Origin: Escarpia spicata
Lineage: Eukaryota; Annelida; Polychaeta; Sabellida; Siboglinidae
Assembly (NCBI GenBank): GCA_963995525.1
Contig: OZ023213.1
Location: 38,565,449-38,629,448, forward strand
Direction: 5' to 3'
DNA: 64,000 nt
Each line of letters opens with the position of its first letter. Position 1 is the stretch's first letter. This document shows, in pieces, positions 35,271-48,400 of the stretch. The notes under the pieces were generated by a model. It was not told the origin of the DNA. It saw nothing but the letters and a program-made list of their open reading frames with translations, and did not search any database. Both the position numbers and the translations under genes were made by a program.

Positions 35271-36289
35271 CGCATTCCATCAAAGTGTCAAACGTATTAG
35301 TCATATTAGGAGAACGGCGTGCAAAACGGGCCACCAACCCAAAACGGGCTCCCGGCCGTTTGGCGTTATTGTACTATATAGAGCTAAATGTGTGGTGGCA
35401 CTGCTATGTAACTCATAAATAGGCCCTAGTGAACATTAGTTGGAAGTGCGAAATGCACATTCAAAGAGGTGACCTCCAAGAGAATGTTTTTCACACTTTT
35501 CTTAAAATGTTAGCACTATTTTCAAAATATCATATTTCCATTTTATGCGCGTTGAAATCAACGTAGTATGCATCAGTCAAAAGTAAATGCTATGATATGT
35601 ATATATATATATCTTAGATTTTAAAAACATGCAGAGTTTGTATTCAAATTGATTATCAACCTGAGGCTGTGACGTGCGCACAAAACGGGCCACCATGTCC
35701 GCTATGATAACATGGGTTCGCTATCGTCGATATGCTGTTAATACAATACACACTCCTTATTTTGTAAGGTTTTATGGTATTACATTATTTTACATAAATA
35801 TTACATATTACCCAGCCAATTATACAATAATTATAACAACAGTATTAAGCAAAACGATAATATTACTAATACATTAATTTTTATAAGTATATAAAGTCAA
35901 TATGAGCTGTATTGATACATATTGTATTGTTATATTTTCAAGTAGGGTAATATATAAATATGTTATCAAGTTGAATGTGTCACCCAGCCATGATAATGAA
36001 CCCCGTAGTGAGTTTTCTCACATATTCTGGCAGGAGATCAATCAACAGGTGAAAGTCGAGTAACTGAGAAAAGACATGCATCACCACGCTCAGGCCATAC
36101 AAAGGTCAACTTCGATTGAGAATAAAATGTAACAAAAAATCCTACAACGCGGAAGGAGCCTCAAACCAACACGAGTGGAACTACAAGTGGAAAGAAGCGA
36201 TCGCTCGCCATGCTACTGCGATGTATCGTATTTTCGAAAACAAGCAAGACAAGTGGGTGCAGATTCAAAATACTATATTAACGATTGTT
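35271..36289. other. AT-rich intergenic DNA
   Basis: No gene was seen. The phrase 'aaaacgggccacca' occurs twice (about 35,324 and 35,682), the only repeated detail noticed. Confidence 0.4.
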
Positions 36290-38150
36290 ATTTAAAACTA
36301 TTACAAACTTAAGGGTAATGGTTATTCTCAAAGTAATAATAATAATTACTATTATAAAATGGAGCAGTTGAAACAATTAAAGGGTAATCCAAAAAACTAT
36401 GTTAAAGTTAAGTGTAGTTTCACTCGACTTCATTCATATGAAGGAGAACCTAATGTATTTAAAATTACGCCTAATATTAAGGGATTATATCAAAAACAAA
36501 TGGTAAAGATTAATTCAAAAAGGAGTCATTAAGATATAATTTTATAATGCTAACTGCTCATCTCAACACATAATATGGGAATCTCATTAGAATCAAGTGA
36601 TCTTCAAAAAAAGTTAGTTAAATTAGGGGGACATCTCACAACAACGCATGGTTCTTCTAATAAAGTATCGTTACAAAATATGTTAGACGGTAATAACACT
36701 TTAACGAGCTGATAGTCTCAACAAATTAAATTATCATATCAAAACATTAAGGGGTCTTCTCAAAAAAGTTAATGGATCATTTCCAAAATAGACGTATTAA
36801 TTAAAAATAATCGGCTGATCATCTCAACACATTAAGGGATCATATCAAGACAATAATGGTAATCTGTGAATTAAGTTTTTTTTCTTCAAAAAGTCATATA
36901 AAATAAAAAAAATTTCAATAAAAATTCATAATAAATATTCCTTAATTTATTAATAAAAGCTGCTTAATTTATACAGATAACCCCTACATTTGCAATAAAC
37001 TAATTGATTTTGATGACCCTTTTTATTTCTATTGTGCGATGAATTTGGACATGATTCTGTTTCCCTTAATTACACATACTGACCGCTTCTATTTACGATG
37101 TGACAACTTATTTATAGGACACAATCAGCCAGCCAGATAATTGTTTCAATAATCCTTGTTTTTTTGTAAATGACCCCTTACCTGTTTGGGGAAGAACCCC
37201 ATTATTTCACTCAACGATTCCCTAATATATTGACACGACCAGCTAGCTCATTTCTTGGCTAGTTACACTGCTTAATATAATAATTACAATTTTTTGAGAA
37301 GACCCCTACATTTTTAGATCAGCCCTTAATTTGTTGAGACGACCAGCCCCTTAATTTGTTAATGACTACTTACGTATTTTGTAACGACACTTTTTTAGAA
37401 GACCCATCTGTTTAATTACATGACCAGTTAATTTAATTAACGTTTTCTTCGAAAAAAATATTTGATTTTATGAAATGATCCCCTCACGTGTTTAGATGAT
37501 CTGCTAGTTTGTTATAAAAATGAACTTTCCAAAACTATTTCCACTTTTTTTGTTTAAATTGTTTATGACATAATCTCATATCATCAGGCATATTTTAATA
37601 TACAATAGGTTTCCGTTATTCATTAATATGACCCATTTATTTGATTCAGCTAACAATGAAGTTTGGGTTTTTAGATTACCCCTGTAATTTTTTTCAGTTG
37701 GTTGCTATTAGTATTATTATTATAATTACTACTATTATTATTATTTCGAGATTACCGTTACGTTTCTAATAATTTTATAGTAGCACACTTCAACATTACA
37801 TACTGATATATCCCCGAAGTTGTTTGAGAAAATCCCTTTATTGAGAGATGACTACGTATTTTTTAAGATGATCGCTTAATGTTTTGCGATGATCAACTAA
37901 TTATTTTAACAATACGTCAATTTTAGCAATGATCCCTTGAGCTTTTTGAGAAGGCCCCTGTCTTTTATAAGAAAACCATTTAATGCAATTGTGGTTTTTC
38001 AAATTTATTGTGACAATAAGTTAGTTGTTTTTAATGAACGTTTACCTTTTTTGTGAAACAACAATATAATGTATTTTGAGAATGCAATATTATTAATGAG
38101 ATGACCCTTTAATGTTTTGAGATGATCCCTGAATCTGTTGACACGAACAG
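36290..38150. mobile_element. Fold-back repeat element, copy 2
   Basis: Reverse-complement partner of 4,940-6,480. Its own halves are inverted to each other. 36,290-36,890 carries ttaagggatcat-type phrases and 36,980-38,130 carries gagaagacccctt-type phrases, with the centre near 36,930. For instance, 36,300-36,350 (ttaagggtaatggttattctc, then an aat-rich run) mirrors 37,725-37,790. Individual phrases of ~20-40 bp recur irregularly within each arm. No coding potential. Confidence 0.6.
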
Positions 38151-38176
38151 AGAAGACTTTTTATTTGCGAGATGAA

Positions 38177-38282
38177 CCGCATGTGCGTGCGTGTGTGCTT
38201 GTGTGCGTGTGGGCGGGTGCGCGTGTGCGCGTGTGCGCGTGTGTGCGTGTGCTGGTGTTCGTATGCCGTGTGTGTTTGCGAA
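38177..38282. repeat. (GT)n/(GC)n-rich tract
   Basis: An alternating purine-pyrimidine run (gcgtgtgcgcgtgtgcgcg) of ~100 bases, at the right edge of the fold-back copy. Confidence 0.9.
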
Positions 38283-38299
38283 CGTGCCAAATTTTCAAG

Positions 38300-39045
38300 G
38301 AACGTTCAAAATGTAAACTGTAGCAGTGAATGTCCGAAATATGTCAACATTGACGACTAACAATAGCAGGATGCTGTGCAATATAGCGGGGTAATGTATA
38401 TTATATATGTACATATGTAAATCAAATCATTGGGATTTGATTTTTCTAAAACAAAAATTAAGTACAAATTTCTTTACCAGAGAGTTCGTGGAGATCTAGC
38501 GAAGACTCGTCATCGTAACAAAACATAGACTACAGCGTTATCTCAATGGAGAAATCTTGGTAGAACATGATCGCTGTAGTACATGTAAACAATATGTGTA
38601 AGCTAAATAAACTAGTATGCCTAATCTTTGTTAACAGTGAGCATGTAAATGGACTTACAAAGTGATAGTAGAGTAATGTATTGATTACATAATTATTGTA
38701 AATAGTAATGGATTCTTAAGTACCTAAGGCATATATGATATTACCGTGTAATGGCATAACATGTAAAAATATACATGCATTCCAAACGCCAGTTATGTTA
38801 ATTGTTTATCTTTGCCCCGTAGTATATTTCAAAATAGCCACAGCGTAGGTGATAGTCGACCGATTCATAATGTTTTCATTGTGCATTCTGATCACAATTA
38901 CATGTTCATATGAAATAAGTATGTTTCTGCAGATTCCGTCTTCTCCAGTTGAACTGCATTGTCATCAGCCAAAGCCGGCAACGCGACACACGCTAAGAAG
39001 TACGATAACGACGCGCATTTAGTCCAGTAGAAATTGACGACGACC
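38300..39045. other. No gene recognised
   Basis: AT-rich, with short frames only and no window partner. Confidence 0.4.
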
Positions 39046-39746
39046 CGGAAATTTTGGTTAAAAAGCCCATTTTTCTTTAAGATGACCAGTAGGGTTTCTT
39101 GAACTTACGGAAGAAACCCAACCAAAATCAACGCTGGGGAACCTCGACATTTTCAACGATAGAATGAATATCCTAGTTGGTTTATTAGTGAAATGTCCTT
39201 AGTTACTAAGATAACATTTTAAAATAAATATATATGTGTGAGTAATTACGTTATAATAATAAATTTAACTACTGCTGTTGAATTGTTTTATTCATAATAT
39301 AGTATTGTATTATCTGAAGAGTACCTAGAAAATAGTCACATCTTTTTTCAGGATCGGGCCGCTGATATGGACCAATTAGTATTTTGTCAATAAGGTATTT
39401 ATTATTATAACTAGTAATTATCATACGCGGATCCGGGAGGCGCCTGGGTACAGATGTCCCCTAGACCTTTGGAATTTGACGTGCCCCTAGACCTTTTTGA
39501 ATATGCCTTTGTGATGTGCCCCCCTATATCTTTGGAATGCGTCCCCGTTTAGGTCAGAAGAAGCTGAAGTTACGACAGCAACACAAAATTCAACACCACC
39601 CCTCCGTCTTCCGATGTCATCAGAGACAGCAGACAGAGAAGCTGAAGACATGAAGTTACGGTGACGCTGGCGAAAACATATTCGATGGCACGTCCATCTC
39701 CCTTCGGAAGTTATGATCCGACAGCGCGACAGCGAAATCGCCCTGA
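39046..39746 (+). repeat. Dispersed repeat R1, copy 2
   Basis: About 700 bp nearly identical to 42,690-43,412, from 'gaaattttggttaaaa' to 'gcgacagcgaaatcgccctg'. Its last ~270 bp also match window positions 1-300 inverted. It has no terminal repeats that I could resolve. Confidence 0.85.
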
Positions 39747-40360
39747 ATCGGGCTCATACCACGGAATACCAAATGTGAATATGGCTCAGCTACCAGTGGA
39801 TGTTTATGGCAAGCCTCAAGGGATAGAACTGGAGGTTCTGACTGGACTGCTTGCATGGGCGTTTGCTGTTGTCGAAATCTCCTGCACGAATAATGTCATC
39901 AGTGCTAACTTTCTCGCAGTTGATGACATCGGTACGTGGATATTCTTTTGGTAGGCTGTGATACCAATTACAAAACAGTTGACTTCTCAAATGCCATTAC
40001 GTGTTCATATATAGCACTGAAGCCCAATGACGAAAATATTGTTGACAAGTGTGAAACTATTCTCATATTAACATTAACTGTAGTCTGCGTATCTTCTTCT
40101 ACTATATAGCCGCATCTCTTGTCATGAAGATTCTTCACGAGGGTAAGGAGAAGTAGATGTATCTACGACTCAAGTTTGTTAATGCTGACATGTTCAGGTG
40201 ACGGGTAGATATCGACTGACTAATCTAGTATGCCAATGGCATCCTAGATGGCCTGAGCGGCATTTCCCACAAACTTGTTGGTGTCGGCGATGTCAACGTC
40301 CATGTCATGATAGGAGTCATGCAAACGTGTTGCTGCATTCCTTGTTAAGGTGACTACGTT
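39661..40360 (+). pseudogene. Coding-like remnant next to R1, family unknown
   Basis: The frame 39,661-39,954 begins inside R1 and continues as GIPNVNMAQLPVDVYGKPQG and LLAWAFAVVEISCTNNVIS, up to a good donor (GATGACATCG|GTACGT). A later acceptor (tatatag|CCGCATCT, ~40,110) in matching phase reads ASLVMKILHEG. Beyond it, protein-like pieces (MYLRLKFVNADMFR, ANGILDGLSGISHKLVGVGD) are separated by stops. I do not recognise the family. The pattern suggests a decayed spliced gene or the gene of a mobile element. Confidence 0.35.
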
Positions 40361-40739
40361 TGTTTTCCTTAGAGATCTGCTTTTGTGATGCAATCAGACT
40401 ACGTTTTGTGTGTTTTGTTGTGTATGCTGGACCGCCAGGGGGAAGGAACAAGGATAATTTTGCTTTGACATCTTGCAATGTGTAACATTTAGCCATCAAC
40501 TCAAAAATGCTTTATTGTCTGTCCTAAAATACCTTTTAAAAAAGAAAGTTGTCTTTAGGCTCAACCATTGATTACGTAATTAAATAATTAGCTTTGACAA
40601 TAAAAAATAAAACACACACAAACACACACTGTTATTGCATACATATGTAAAGTTTAGCTGTTGTGAAGTTGTAGCGTATAATGTATATAAATAATGCAGT
40701 AGAGGTAAAAACACCGGAGGTACAAATGCGTTTGTTTAA

Positions 40740-41705
40740 ATGCAAGGAGCATAGTAAACAAAAGAAAACAAGTGAACTAAACATAATGGTAGAAGATATT
40801 GACCATCAAATAATAGGTATAACCGAATCATGAGCCACCACTGATATATCAGATGCCGAATTGGGACTAACAGGCTATGTAATGTTCAGGAAAGATAGAG
40901 TAAGAAGAAGGGGATTTGGAGTTGTTTTATATGTTAAAGAATCTATCCAAGCTGATTAAATAAAATTAGAAAGAGAGGAGATTGCGAAGAAGCTGTTTGG
41001 TGTAACATAGTTACAGGAAACTCGACGTTAACGGTGGGGCTAAATTATCGAAGTCCAAACAAGCATAAAAGAGAATGAAAAATTACAAAATGCTATAAGG
41101 GAAGTTAACAAATGGGACTGTATTATTATGGGATATTTTAAACATGGTCATATGCAATTGAAATTTCTACGGAGTACGGGGTGTGGGGACCACAAGTTTT
41201 TAGTTTTATTGCAAGACGTTTTCTCAACATGTGCTAGAGCCAACCAGGTGTGACAATGTGTTAGACATAGTTTTGTTCTCACAAAATGAATTAGTTGACA
41301 ATGTCTAATTGTGTGATCCTTAGATTAGTAGTGATCACAACCAGATACATTTTACCATCAATGTAAAATCAGAAAGAAATAATAAAAAGCGTTTCAGGAG
41401 AAATTACCACAAAGGAAGATGAACAAATATTTAGCAAAGATAGACTTGAACAACACACTGAAGAATAAGACAGCAACATAATATCTTACAGTGTGAAATA
41501 GAGTCCATCGTCGATAGTTGTTCCCTTTTGAAAAAAGGGAAACGGTCCAGAAAGAAATACTTATCGATCGAAAGAAGCCACTTGAAATATTAAGTACAAA
41601 CAAATGATGTGGAAGTCATATAGACGCACTGGAAATGTCGAAGACTACAACATTTATAAAGAAGCGATAAACCTAGCTACTACTGAAATTTGAAATTCGA
41701 AGAGA
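40740..41705 (+). pseudogene. Decayed LINE endonuclease domain
   Basis: Plus-strand fragments read a LINE endonuclease: IMVEDIDHQIIGITES, GLTGYVMFRKDRVRRRGFGV, YVKESIQAD, TVGLNYRSPN. A linker follows that corresponds base for base to the 27.7-28.3 kb minus-strand LINE ('aagaataagacagcaac', 'agacgcactggaaatg'). Stops and indels interrupt every ~30 codons. It is an older copy of the same LINE family, in opposite orientation. Confidence 0.75.
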
Positions 41706-42689
41706 AACCACGCTGTTGAAGATTTTTCAGCGATGTTCAAATTTGTTCCACTGTTATTGCGGCTGTGTGAAAACCTCCATTTGCAATCCCCCTTCAGGCT
41801 CGCCAATAAAAAACCTGGAGCCAGCAAAAAAAAAAACCCACCCCCAGGCTCTCTAAAAACATCAATTTGCACGCTTCATTAAATATTAGGAGGCAAATCC
41901 TATCTCCATCCCTTCACTAAAAATACACCACAAAATACACACCCTTCCCTAAGTATTCGGGAGCTAATGCTATCTCCAGCTTCCAACAAAAATAGTGCGT
42001 GTTCCAGTCCCCACTCTGTTTCGACACCTATGTCTCACAAATAAATCAACCAATATGTATATCGTTACGCTATGGGCAACAAAATTGCAAACAAATGTCT
42101 TCTTTAGCGTTCCATAACACAAGCCAACACAAATAAAATCTTACAAAAAACGAACATATTCAATTGACAGTTTACGTATATTTTCCTTTGACAAAATTGA
42201 GATTCCCCATGTTGGATTTTGGTTGGATTTTTTCCCTACTGGACATCTTAAAACACAATTTAAAAAATAAATAAAATGCCTGCTGGATTTGGTTAACAGT
42301 TTGTCAATTTCTACTGGAGTAATTGTCTCTACATCGAAATTAAAGCCGAAAGTGTGAAATAAAGTATATTTTCTAGTGGTAAATGTGTAATATACAACGT
42401 AGCATAAAAACACTTTACTTGAATAAGATACTGCTCCTGTAATCCCGGAACGAAACAAGAGGAATAAACTCTCCTTTTGTCTGACTTGAAACTATGACAG
42501 GTGTGGCTGCGTTGGCGCGTACTCCGTGTTTTTCGTGGTGCTTTTTCTTGGGTCACTGCCAGTTTGGGACAATGGGCAATTGTGGATGGATTGGTTGAGA
42601 AATTAATTGATCTGTTGACATTTGCTTGACATTTCACAAAAGTTATGTTCAGTCTGTTTTTATACTTAGGAGAAATTAAAGACTCCAGG
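41706..42689. other. Probable old LINE debris, otherwise unassigned
   Basis: On the minus strand, 42,458-42,141 reads FNFDVETITPVEIDKLLTKS, which resembles the ITP-x-E-[IV]-x-K-LL start of LINE reverse transcriptase domains. The rest (41,706-42,140) has short repeated phrases ('caatttgcacgc', 'gctatctcca') and no gene. Confidence 0.3.
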
Positions 42690-43412
42690 CAACCGGACAT
42701 TTTGGTTAAAATGCCCATTTTTCTTTAAGATGATCAGTAGGGTTTCTTGAACTTACGGAAGAAACCCAACCAAAATCAATGCTGGGGAACCTCGACTTTT
42801 TCAACGATAGAATGAATATCCTGATTTGTTTATTAGTGAAATGTCCGTAGTTACTAAGATAACATTTTAAAATAAATATATATGTGTGAGGAATTATGTT
42901 ATAATAATAAATTTAACTACTGCTGTTGAATTGTTTTATTCATAATATAGCATTATATTATCTGAAGAGTACCTAGAAAATAGTCACATCTTTTTCAGGA
43001 ACGGGCCGCTGATATGGACCAATTTGTATTTTGTCAATAAGGTATTTATTATTATAACTAGTAATTATCATACGCGGATCCGGGAGGCGCCTGGGTACAT
43101 ATGTCCCCTAGATCTTTGGAATTTGGCGTGCCACTAGACCTTTTTGAATATGCCTTTGTGATGTGCCCCCCTATGTCTTTGGAATGCGCCCTCGTTTAGG
43201 TGAGAAGAAGCTGAAGTTACGACAGCAACAACAAATTCAACAGAACCCCCCACTCCTCTGTCTTCCGATGTCATCAGTCGAGCTGAGACAGCACACAGAG
43301 AAGCTGAAGACATGAAGTTACGATGACGCCGGCAAAAACATATTCGATGGCACGACTATCTCCTTTCTGAAGTTATGATGATGATCCGACAGCGCGACAG
43401 CGAAATCGCCCT
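42690..43412 (+). repeat. Dispersed repeat R1, copy 3 (target of Harbinger insertion)
   Basis: Nearly identical to 39,046-39,746 until 'gaaatcgccctg'. There copy 2 continues 'aatcgggctc' while this copy switches to GGGCCCAAGGTTATAAAGC. The switch defines the left end of the next element to the base. Confidence 0.88.
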
Positions 43413-43997
43413 GGGCCCAAGGTTATAAAGCGTACTCGGTGCTCATACTCAACTCCATGCTCAGACTCGGGATTTCACGCTCACCAGAAAATCCGTGCTC
43501 ACGGTGGTTATAAAACTTCTTGAGTACGTGCTCAACTGAGTACGCCGCCTTGAGTATATGCTCAACTGCGTGCTACTGCGACGCCATTTTTTCAAATACG
43601 CAAGCGGCCGAAATGGAACTCTTTCATCGATGAAGGTAAGAATCAGTGTAAACAATAATAGTGTCGTCTGCTAGATTACATGATGGCGGAGGAAGATTGT
43701 AATGCGAGTGTTCCCGTTGTTGCCAAGAAAAGGGCTAAGCCATGGGGGGGGGGGGGGGGAGTTGAGGAACAACAGTTGATAAAGGAAGTTCAGCAGCGTG
43801 AGGACACGCTGTTTGGAGTAATAAGGGGCTGTGGGGCAAAGACCGTGCACAAGCAGCGCCAAGAAGCGTGGCAGCAAATTGTTGAGGTTCTGAAAGCGTA
43901 CGTGTTGTGTGAAATTGTAAGGTTTAACTAAGCCAGGCCTAAAGCATCGGTGACTAAATTGTTATCATAATAACCTCATAATATTAAACTATATGTA

Positions 43998-44004
43998 GTG
44001 TAAT
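43998..44004. repeat. Candidate target-site duplication, left
   Basis: GTGTAAT, repeated at 60,087-60,093. Three bases on the left (CGG) and two on the right (TT) lie between it and the CACTTGTG terminus, so the exact element ends and duplication length (6 or 7) are uncertain. Confidence 0.6.
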
Positions 44005-44007
44005 CGG

Positions 44008-44940
44008 CACTTGTGTAAAATCCGGACCCACCACGATTTCGCCGTTATAACTTGAGTTTTGCCTAACTTTTATACGTCGGGCTCAGTCAGACCATTACTA
44101 CTGACGTTAGTTCCATCAATCATTCAACATCATGCCAGGCATATTTATATTACGAAAATATTGTGTCTTTGTGCATTTTGGAAGCCCAAATAGCGATCCG
44201 GTTTGCACTAGTCTGCATCGCTGCGGTCGTGCGTTACCGCATCGCACCCGTAAAATGGGCAATATAGTATGGCAGGCCGATAGGGCCATAAACGCGGTAC
44301 ACTTAACGCGTTAAATAAGAAGTTAACGCGTTAACGTGGCAACCAATGAGAACGCAAAGAAGTTAACGCGTTAACCTAGCAACCAATGAGAACGCGATAT
44401 AACTTAACGCGCTAACGTAGCAACCAATGAGAACGCGATTCACTTAACGCGTTAACCTAGCAACCAATGAGAACGCGATATAACTTAACGCGCTAACGTA
44501 GCAACCAATGAGAACGCGATTCACTTAACGCGTTAACCTAGCAACCAATGAGAACGCGATATAACTTAACGCGCTAACGTATCAACCAATGAGAACGCGA
44601 TTCACTTAACGCGTTAACCTAGCAACCAATGAGAACGCGATATAACTTAACGCGCTAACGTAGCAACCAATGAGAACGCGATTCACTTAACGCGTTAACG
44701 TAGCAACAAATGAGAACGCGATATAACTTAACGCGCTAACGTAGCAACCAATGAGAACGCGAATAACTTAACGCGTTAACCTAGCAACCAATGAGAACGC
44801 GATATAACTTAACGCGTTAACTTAGCAACCAATAAAGACTCGGATAAGTTAACGCGTTAACTAAGCATCCAATAATGACTCATTTAGCTACGAATCAGAT
44901 ATTGAACCAATGAAAGTTAATCTTAGTTATGCATTATGAA
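44008..44940 (+). repeat. Left terminal inverted repeat with ~40-bp unit array
   Basis: The outer part (44,008-44,070) mirrors 60,022-60,084. The middle part includes 'ggcaggccgatagggcc', also found inverted at 59,850-59,870. From 44,300 to 44,860 there are about fourteen ~40-41 bp units, each with TTAACGCG[TC]TAAC followed by GTAGCAACCAATGAGAACGC. Units with GCGTTAAC and GCGCTAAC alternate, giving an ~81-bp higher-order period. Each unit carries a CCAAT box. The array lies just upstream of the plus-strand gene start at 45,410, so it may serve both as transposase binding sites and promoter. Confidence 0.9.
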
Positions 44941-45409
44941 CACGAAAAGGCGGTAATCTACAATACCATTCATGAACATAGCTAAACTTTGGCAACATCC
45001 TGCGCAATGTACATTAAGAATTGCACATTAACCCCCGTATTTATAGGTTTTGGCATCATATTAGGCCCTAGTATACACCTTTTCAAACTAACACACAATA
45101 TTAATGGCTGTCGTTTGCTATTATTTAATGTCCTTTGTATCTTGTGGAGATATATTCATGATATATGAATATAATACAATATATAATAATTAATGCCCCC
45201 TTGTAACTATATTTCACGTTAGTTTAATTATGTAACATTGTTGAACCTAGTGTATTAAATGGAATGCATTGAAAGGGGTATAACTTTACATGAAATCGAT
45301 ATCCTAGCTCAGCTCCGGCCTGGTTGTCTTTGACAGTTTGGTATGCAAGAAATGAAAAATTGTCCGCTGGTCAGAATGGGTCGACCAGCCTCCATCGGAT
45401 ATTTTAATT

Positions 45410-48400
45410 ATGGACATCGGGCGGTTGCAGACGTTGGCAAATCGGGTTCATTCAATTGTTCAAAATCTGCACACCCAACATGCAAGTACGCCGGCCGGAG
45501 GAGCTGCCGTTAGTAGTGGAAATGTTGTGGAGACGTAAGTACCTACATACTAGTAGACTAATAGATGTAGGCTTTATTGTTAACATTGTTAAACTGTGTA
45601 GTGTAGACTCTAGCTTATTGACCGCCCCCATGCTCCATGGCATGATGATGAGTCAGTTATCGAAACTGCTATTATATCAACATCATTCCGTACTGTTAAT
45701 GTACGAAGAATGTACAACATGCACCCATACGTGCACGCGCGCACGCTCGCACGCATGCACGCACGTACACATCATTCGTGCTATCACAATATATAATTAT
45801 TATGTAAGGTCAATCAATGTTGAATAAAACTGAATGGATGTGTATATCTGAATAAACGAGTTACTGGGGTAAGGTAATTGATTTAGATTCTATAGACATT
45901 ACTGTACATTAATGTTAATTTAGAATACATAATAATGGAACTAGTTCCATACAATAGTATAGATCTATGTACATAGGCGAAGACGTTTTTCACGCGCGCA
46001 TGCGGATACAGATAGACCATTGAATCGTTCCATTTTGCGATTCGAATTGTATTCGCACAGCAGTCGGATAGGAAATTCCCAGAAATGACGGCCCTACAGA
46101 GGTATTCCCCATTCCACATTGAGTTTCCGTACTTGTGGCGTGCGGCGTCATATTTACCCAGCATGCCTAGCGTCCACGATGGTGGGGAACGCCGGCAATG
46201 GCAGACAGACGTTTTTATTGCATTGCATTTAAAGTCGGTTCAAATAAGTTAGAAATGTCAATGCAAGCGTGTCATGTCAATATCAGTTCGCTTGAAATAG
46301 GTAATAGGATCATCTGTATACGTTGAGTAAGTGGGATAGTGCTCCTGTTAATCAATGATGTAATGAAGTTATTCACTTATTGTCACTACTTTGTTACAGT
46401 TTGTATAATTAATTTTACTTGTATGGTATTGTAAGTTGTAGTTTGTTTGTCATTACAACAGTCAACATTGACTCGAAATCGTGGCTAGTTTGCTGTAAAT
46501 AACAGCTTGGTAGATGGAAGTTTTTGTTAGAGATAGTATAAAGATATGAATCAAATTTATATAATACAATTTTATACATGATGTGTATTAGCAGCCTTAT
46601 TATATAATTATAATACATAAGGATTAAGGAGCAGGAGTAGGTCAGTCATACTCGTACTAGTTAGTCACATAGTCATAGACATTACATTGACTGTCATACT
46701 AATAGGTTTGTATTATATATTGTTTTAACTTTTTCTGTAGATTTCAACAATTCCGAAACAATCCACCAGCCAGGTCCAGGTTGGGTGGAAAAAAAAATCA
46801 CTTGAAAACATGGACAGTTCCTGTTGTCGTTGTTGCAGCAGGAACAAGAACCATACGTTTCCGAAAAGAAGGATATGGTCGTGGAGTTACAGGTTTGATA
46901 ATAATTAATAATATTGCTATCAGTTTATTACCCAGTCAAAAAGAGAGTAATGTGCTAGTACTCGTTCAACAACTAACAGCATACTGGCCCAAATAAATAA
47001 ACACGGTACTGGTCCAATATGTCTTGCACAGAGACTGTCAATTGGGCTAGTAGTAGCATATTGTACTGACTTTATGCTGGCACCATGCTGGAACAGTAGT
47101 GGCCCAGTGCTGGCTCAGTGTATTTGTGCAGTACTACGCCTGTACCGTCATCCTATGGAATGCAGTTGTGTGCATTCCATAGGTGGCGCTGCAGGCTATA
47201 TACTGGCTACTATTCGGCCAGTACTGGGCCAGTAATGTCAATTTAATTGTGATATGGGCATTGTACTGCCTCAATATCGGCTGTACTATTAACAATAAGT
47301 GCCAGTATTGGGCCAATTCTGCTGTGCTTGCTTCACAATTTGTTATATTTGGGGATGCGAAAAGAAGGGATAGTTTTTTTCGGAGTTTTCTTCCTCATAA
47401 GATTGAGGTAATTACGGAAAACATTATTTTCATGACTGTGTTCATGCATGAAGCATATTATAAAAAGTGCAATTTAGTTCACATTTACTATATATGGTGC
47501 ACATAACTGTCACATGAAGTATGCAAGTAAATGATGGCTACACTCATTATTGATCAAACTTACAATTTTTCTATAACAATATTACATTATTATACATGTA
47601 TTACAGGTCGAGCGCTTGCACGAACTAAAATTAAATTTAGTGTGAGTGCACACAGAGAGACCTTCATCGACCAGCTGAAGGCATCCTTCCCACAAATCCA
47701 AGGTGGATTTGAGTTGTGCAGGTAATTTCAAACATTAAATTGTTATCATGAATCATACTTAATCTGTTTGGTAGCATAATGATAGTACTCTTCCACATAC
47801 ATGTTTATAGGTGGTGTCAGTATACACTGTATGTTAAACTCATAAACTGGTCTTCTTGCTAATATATTTACAAGGTGGGTTAAAATTAAAATTACATGAA
47901 ATATTCAAGAAGAAATACTGTACTATAATACTTGTTACATTTAATGACCATACCAAATGCAGGTGCTGTCCAGCCTCTGCAGGCCTCGTGTTGGAGTTAC
48001 TTCCAGCACACATTGACACGCCGCAGAAAATAAAGGAATGGGGTCGCATGAAGCGATCAAACCTTTATGTGCGATTATTGCCAGTAAGTTACAATGCTGT
48101 AATGCATACATAACTATCTGTTATTACAAAATCTTCACTAACAACAGTACCAGCAAAAATGACCTCGAATATTTGTTTGTTTAATGTCAACAGCAATCAC
48201 TAAGCCTCCCTAGTGGCTTCCCTCACAATTGATGTGTCTCCAGAAACACAGTGGCTGAGATATTGTCAAACTCAAGGATATAGTGTAAACATTGTTGTTG
48301 AATATCTGTTACCAGGAACCTCATACATTAAAATACCAAATACGTTAGTTTTTTATGTATTTATTTGTATTCAGCAGGAAGTACAGCCATCATCTGAAAA

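Noticed and set aside
44281..44860. CRISPR-like array of regularly spaced repeats
   Set aside because: The ~40-bp units are contiguous with no unique spacers, lie inside a transposon inverted repeat in animal DNA and are mirrored at the other end.
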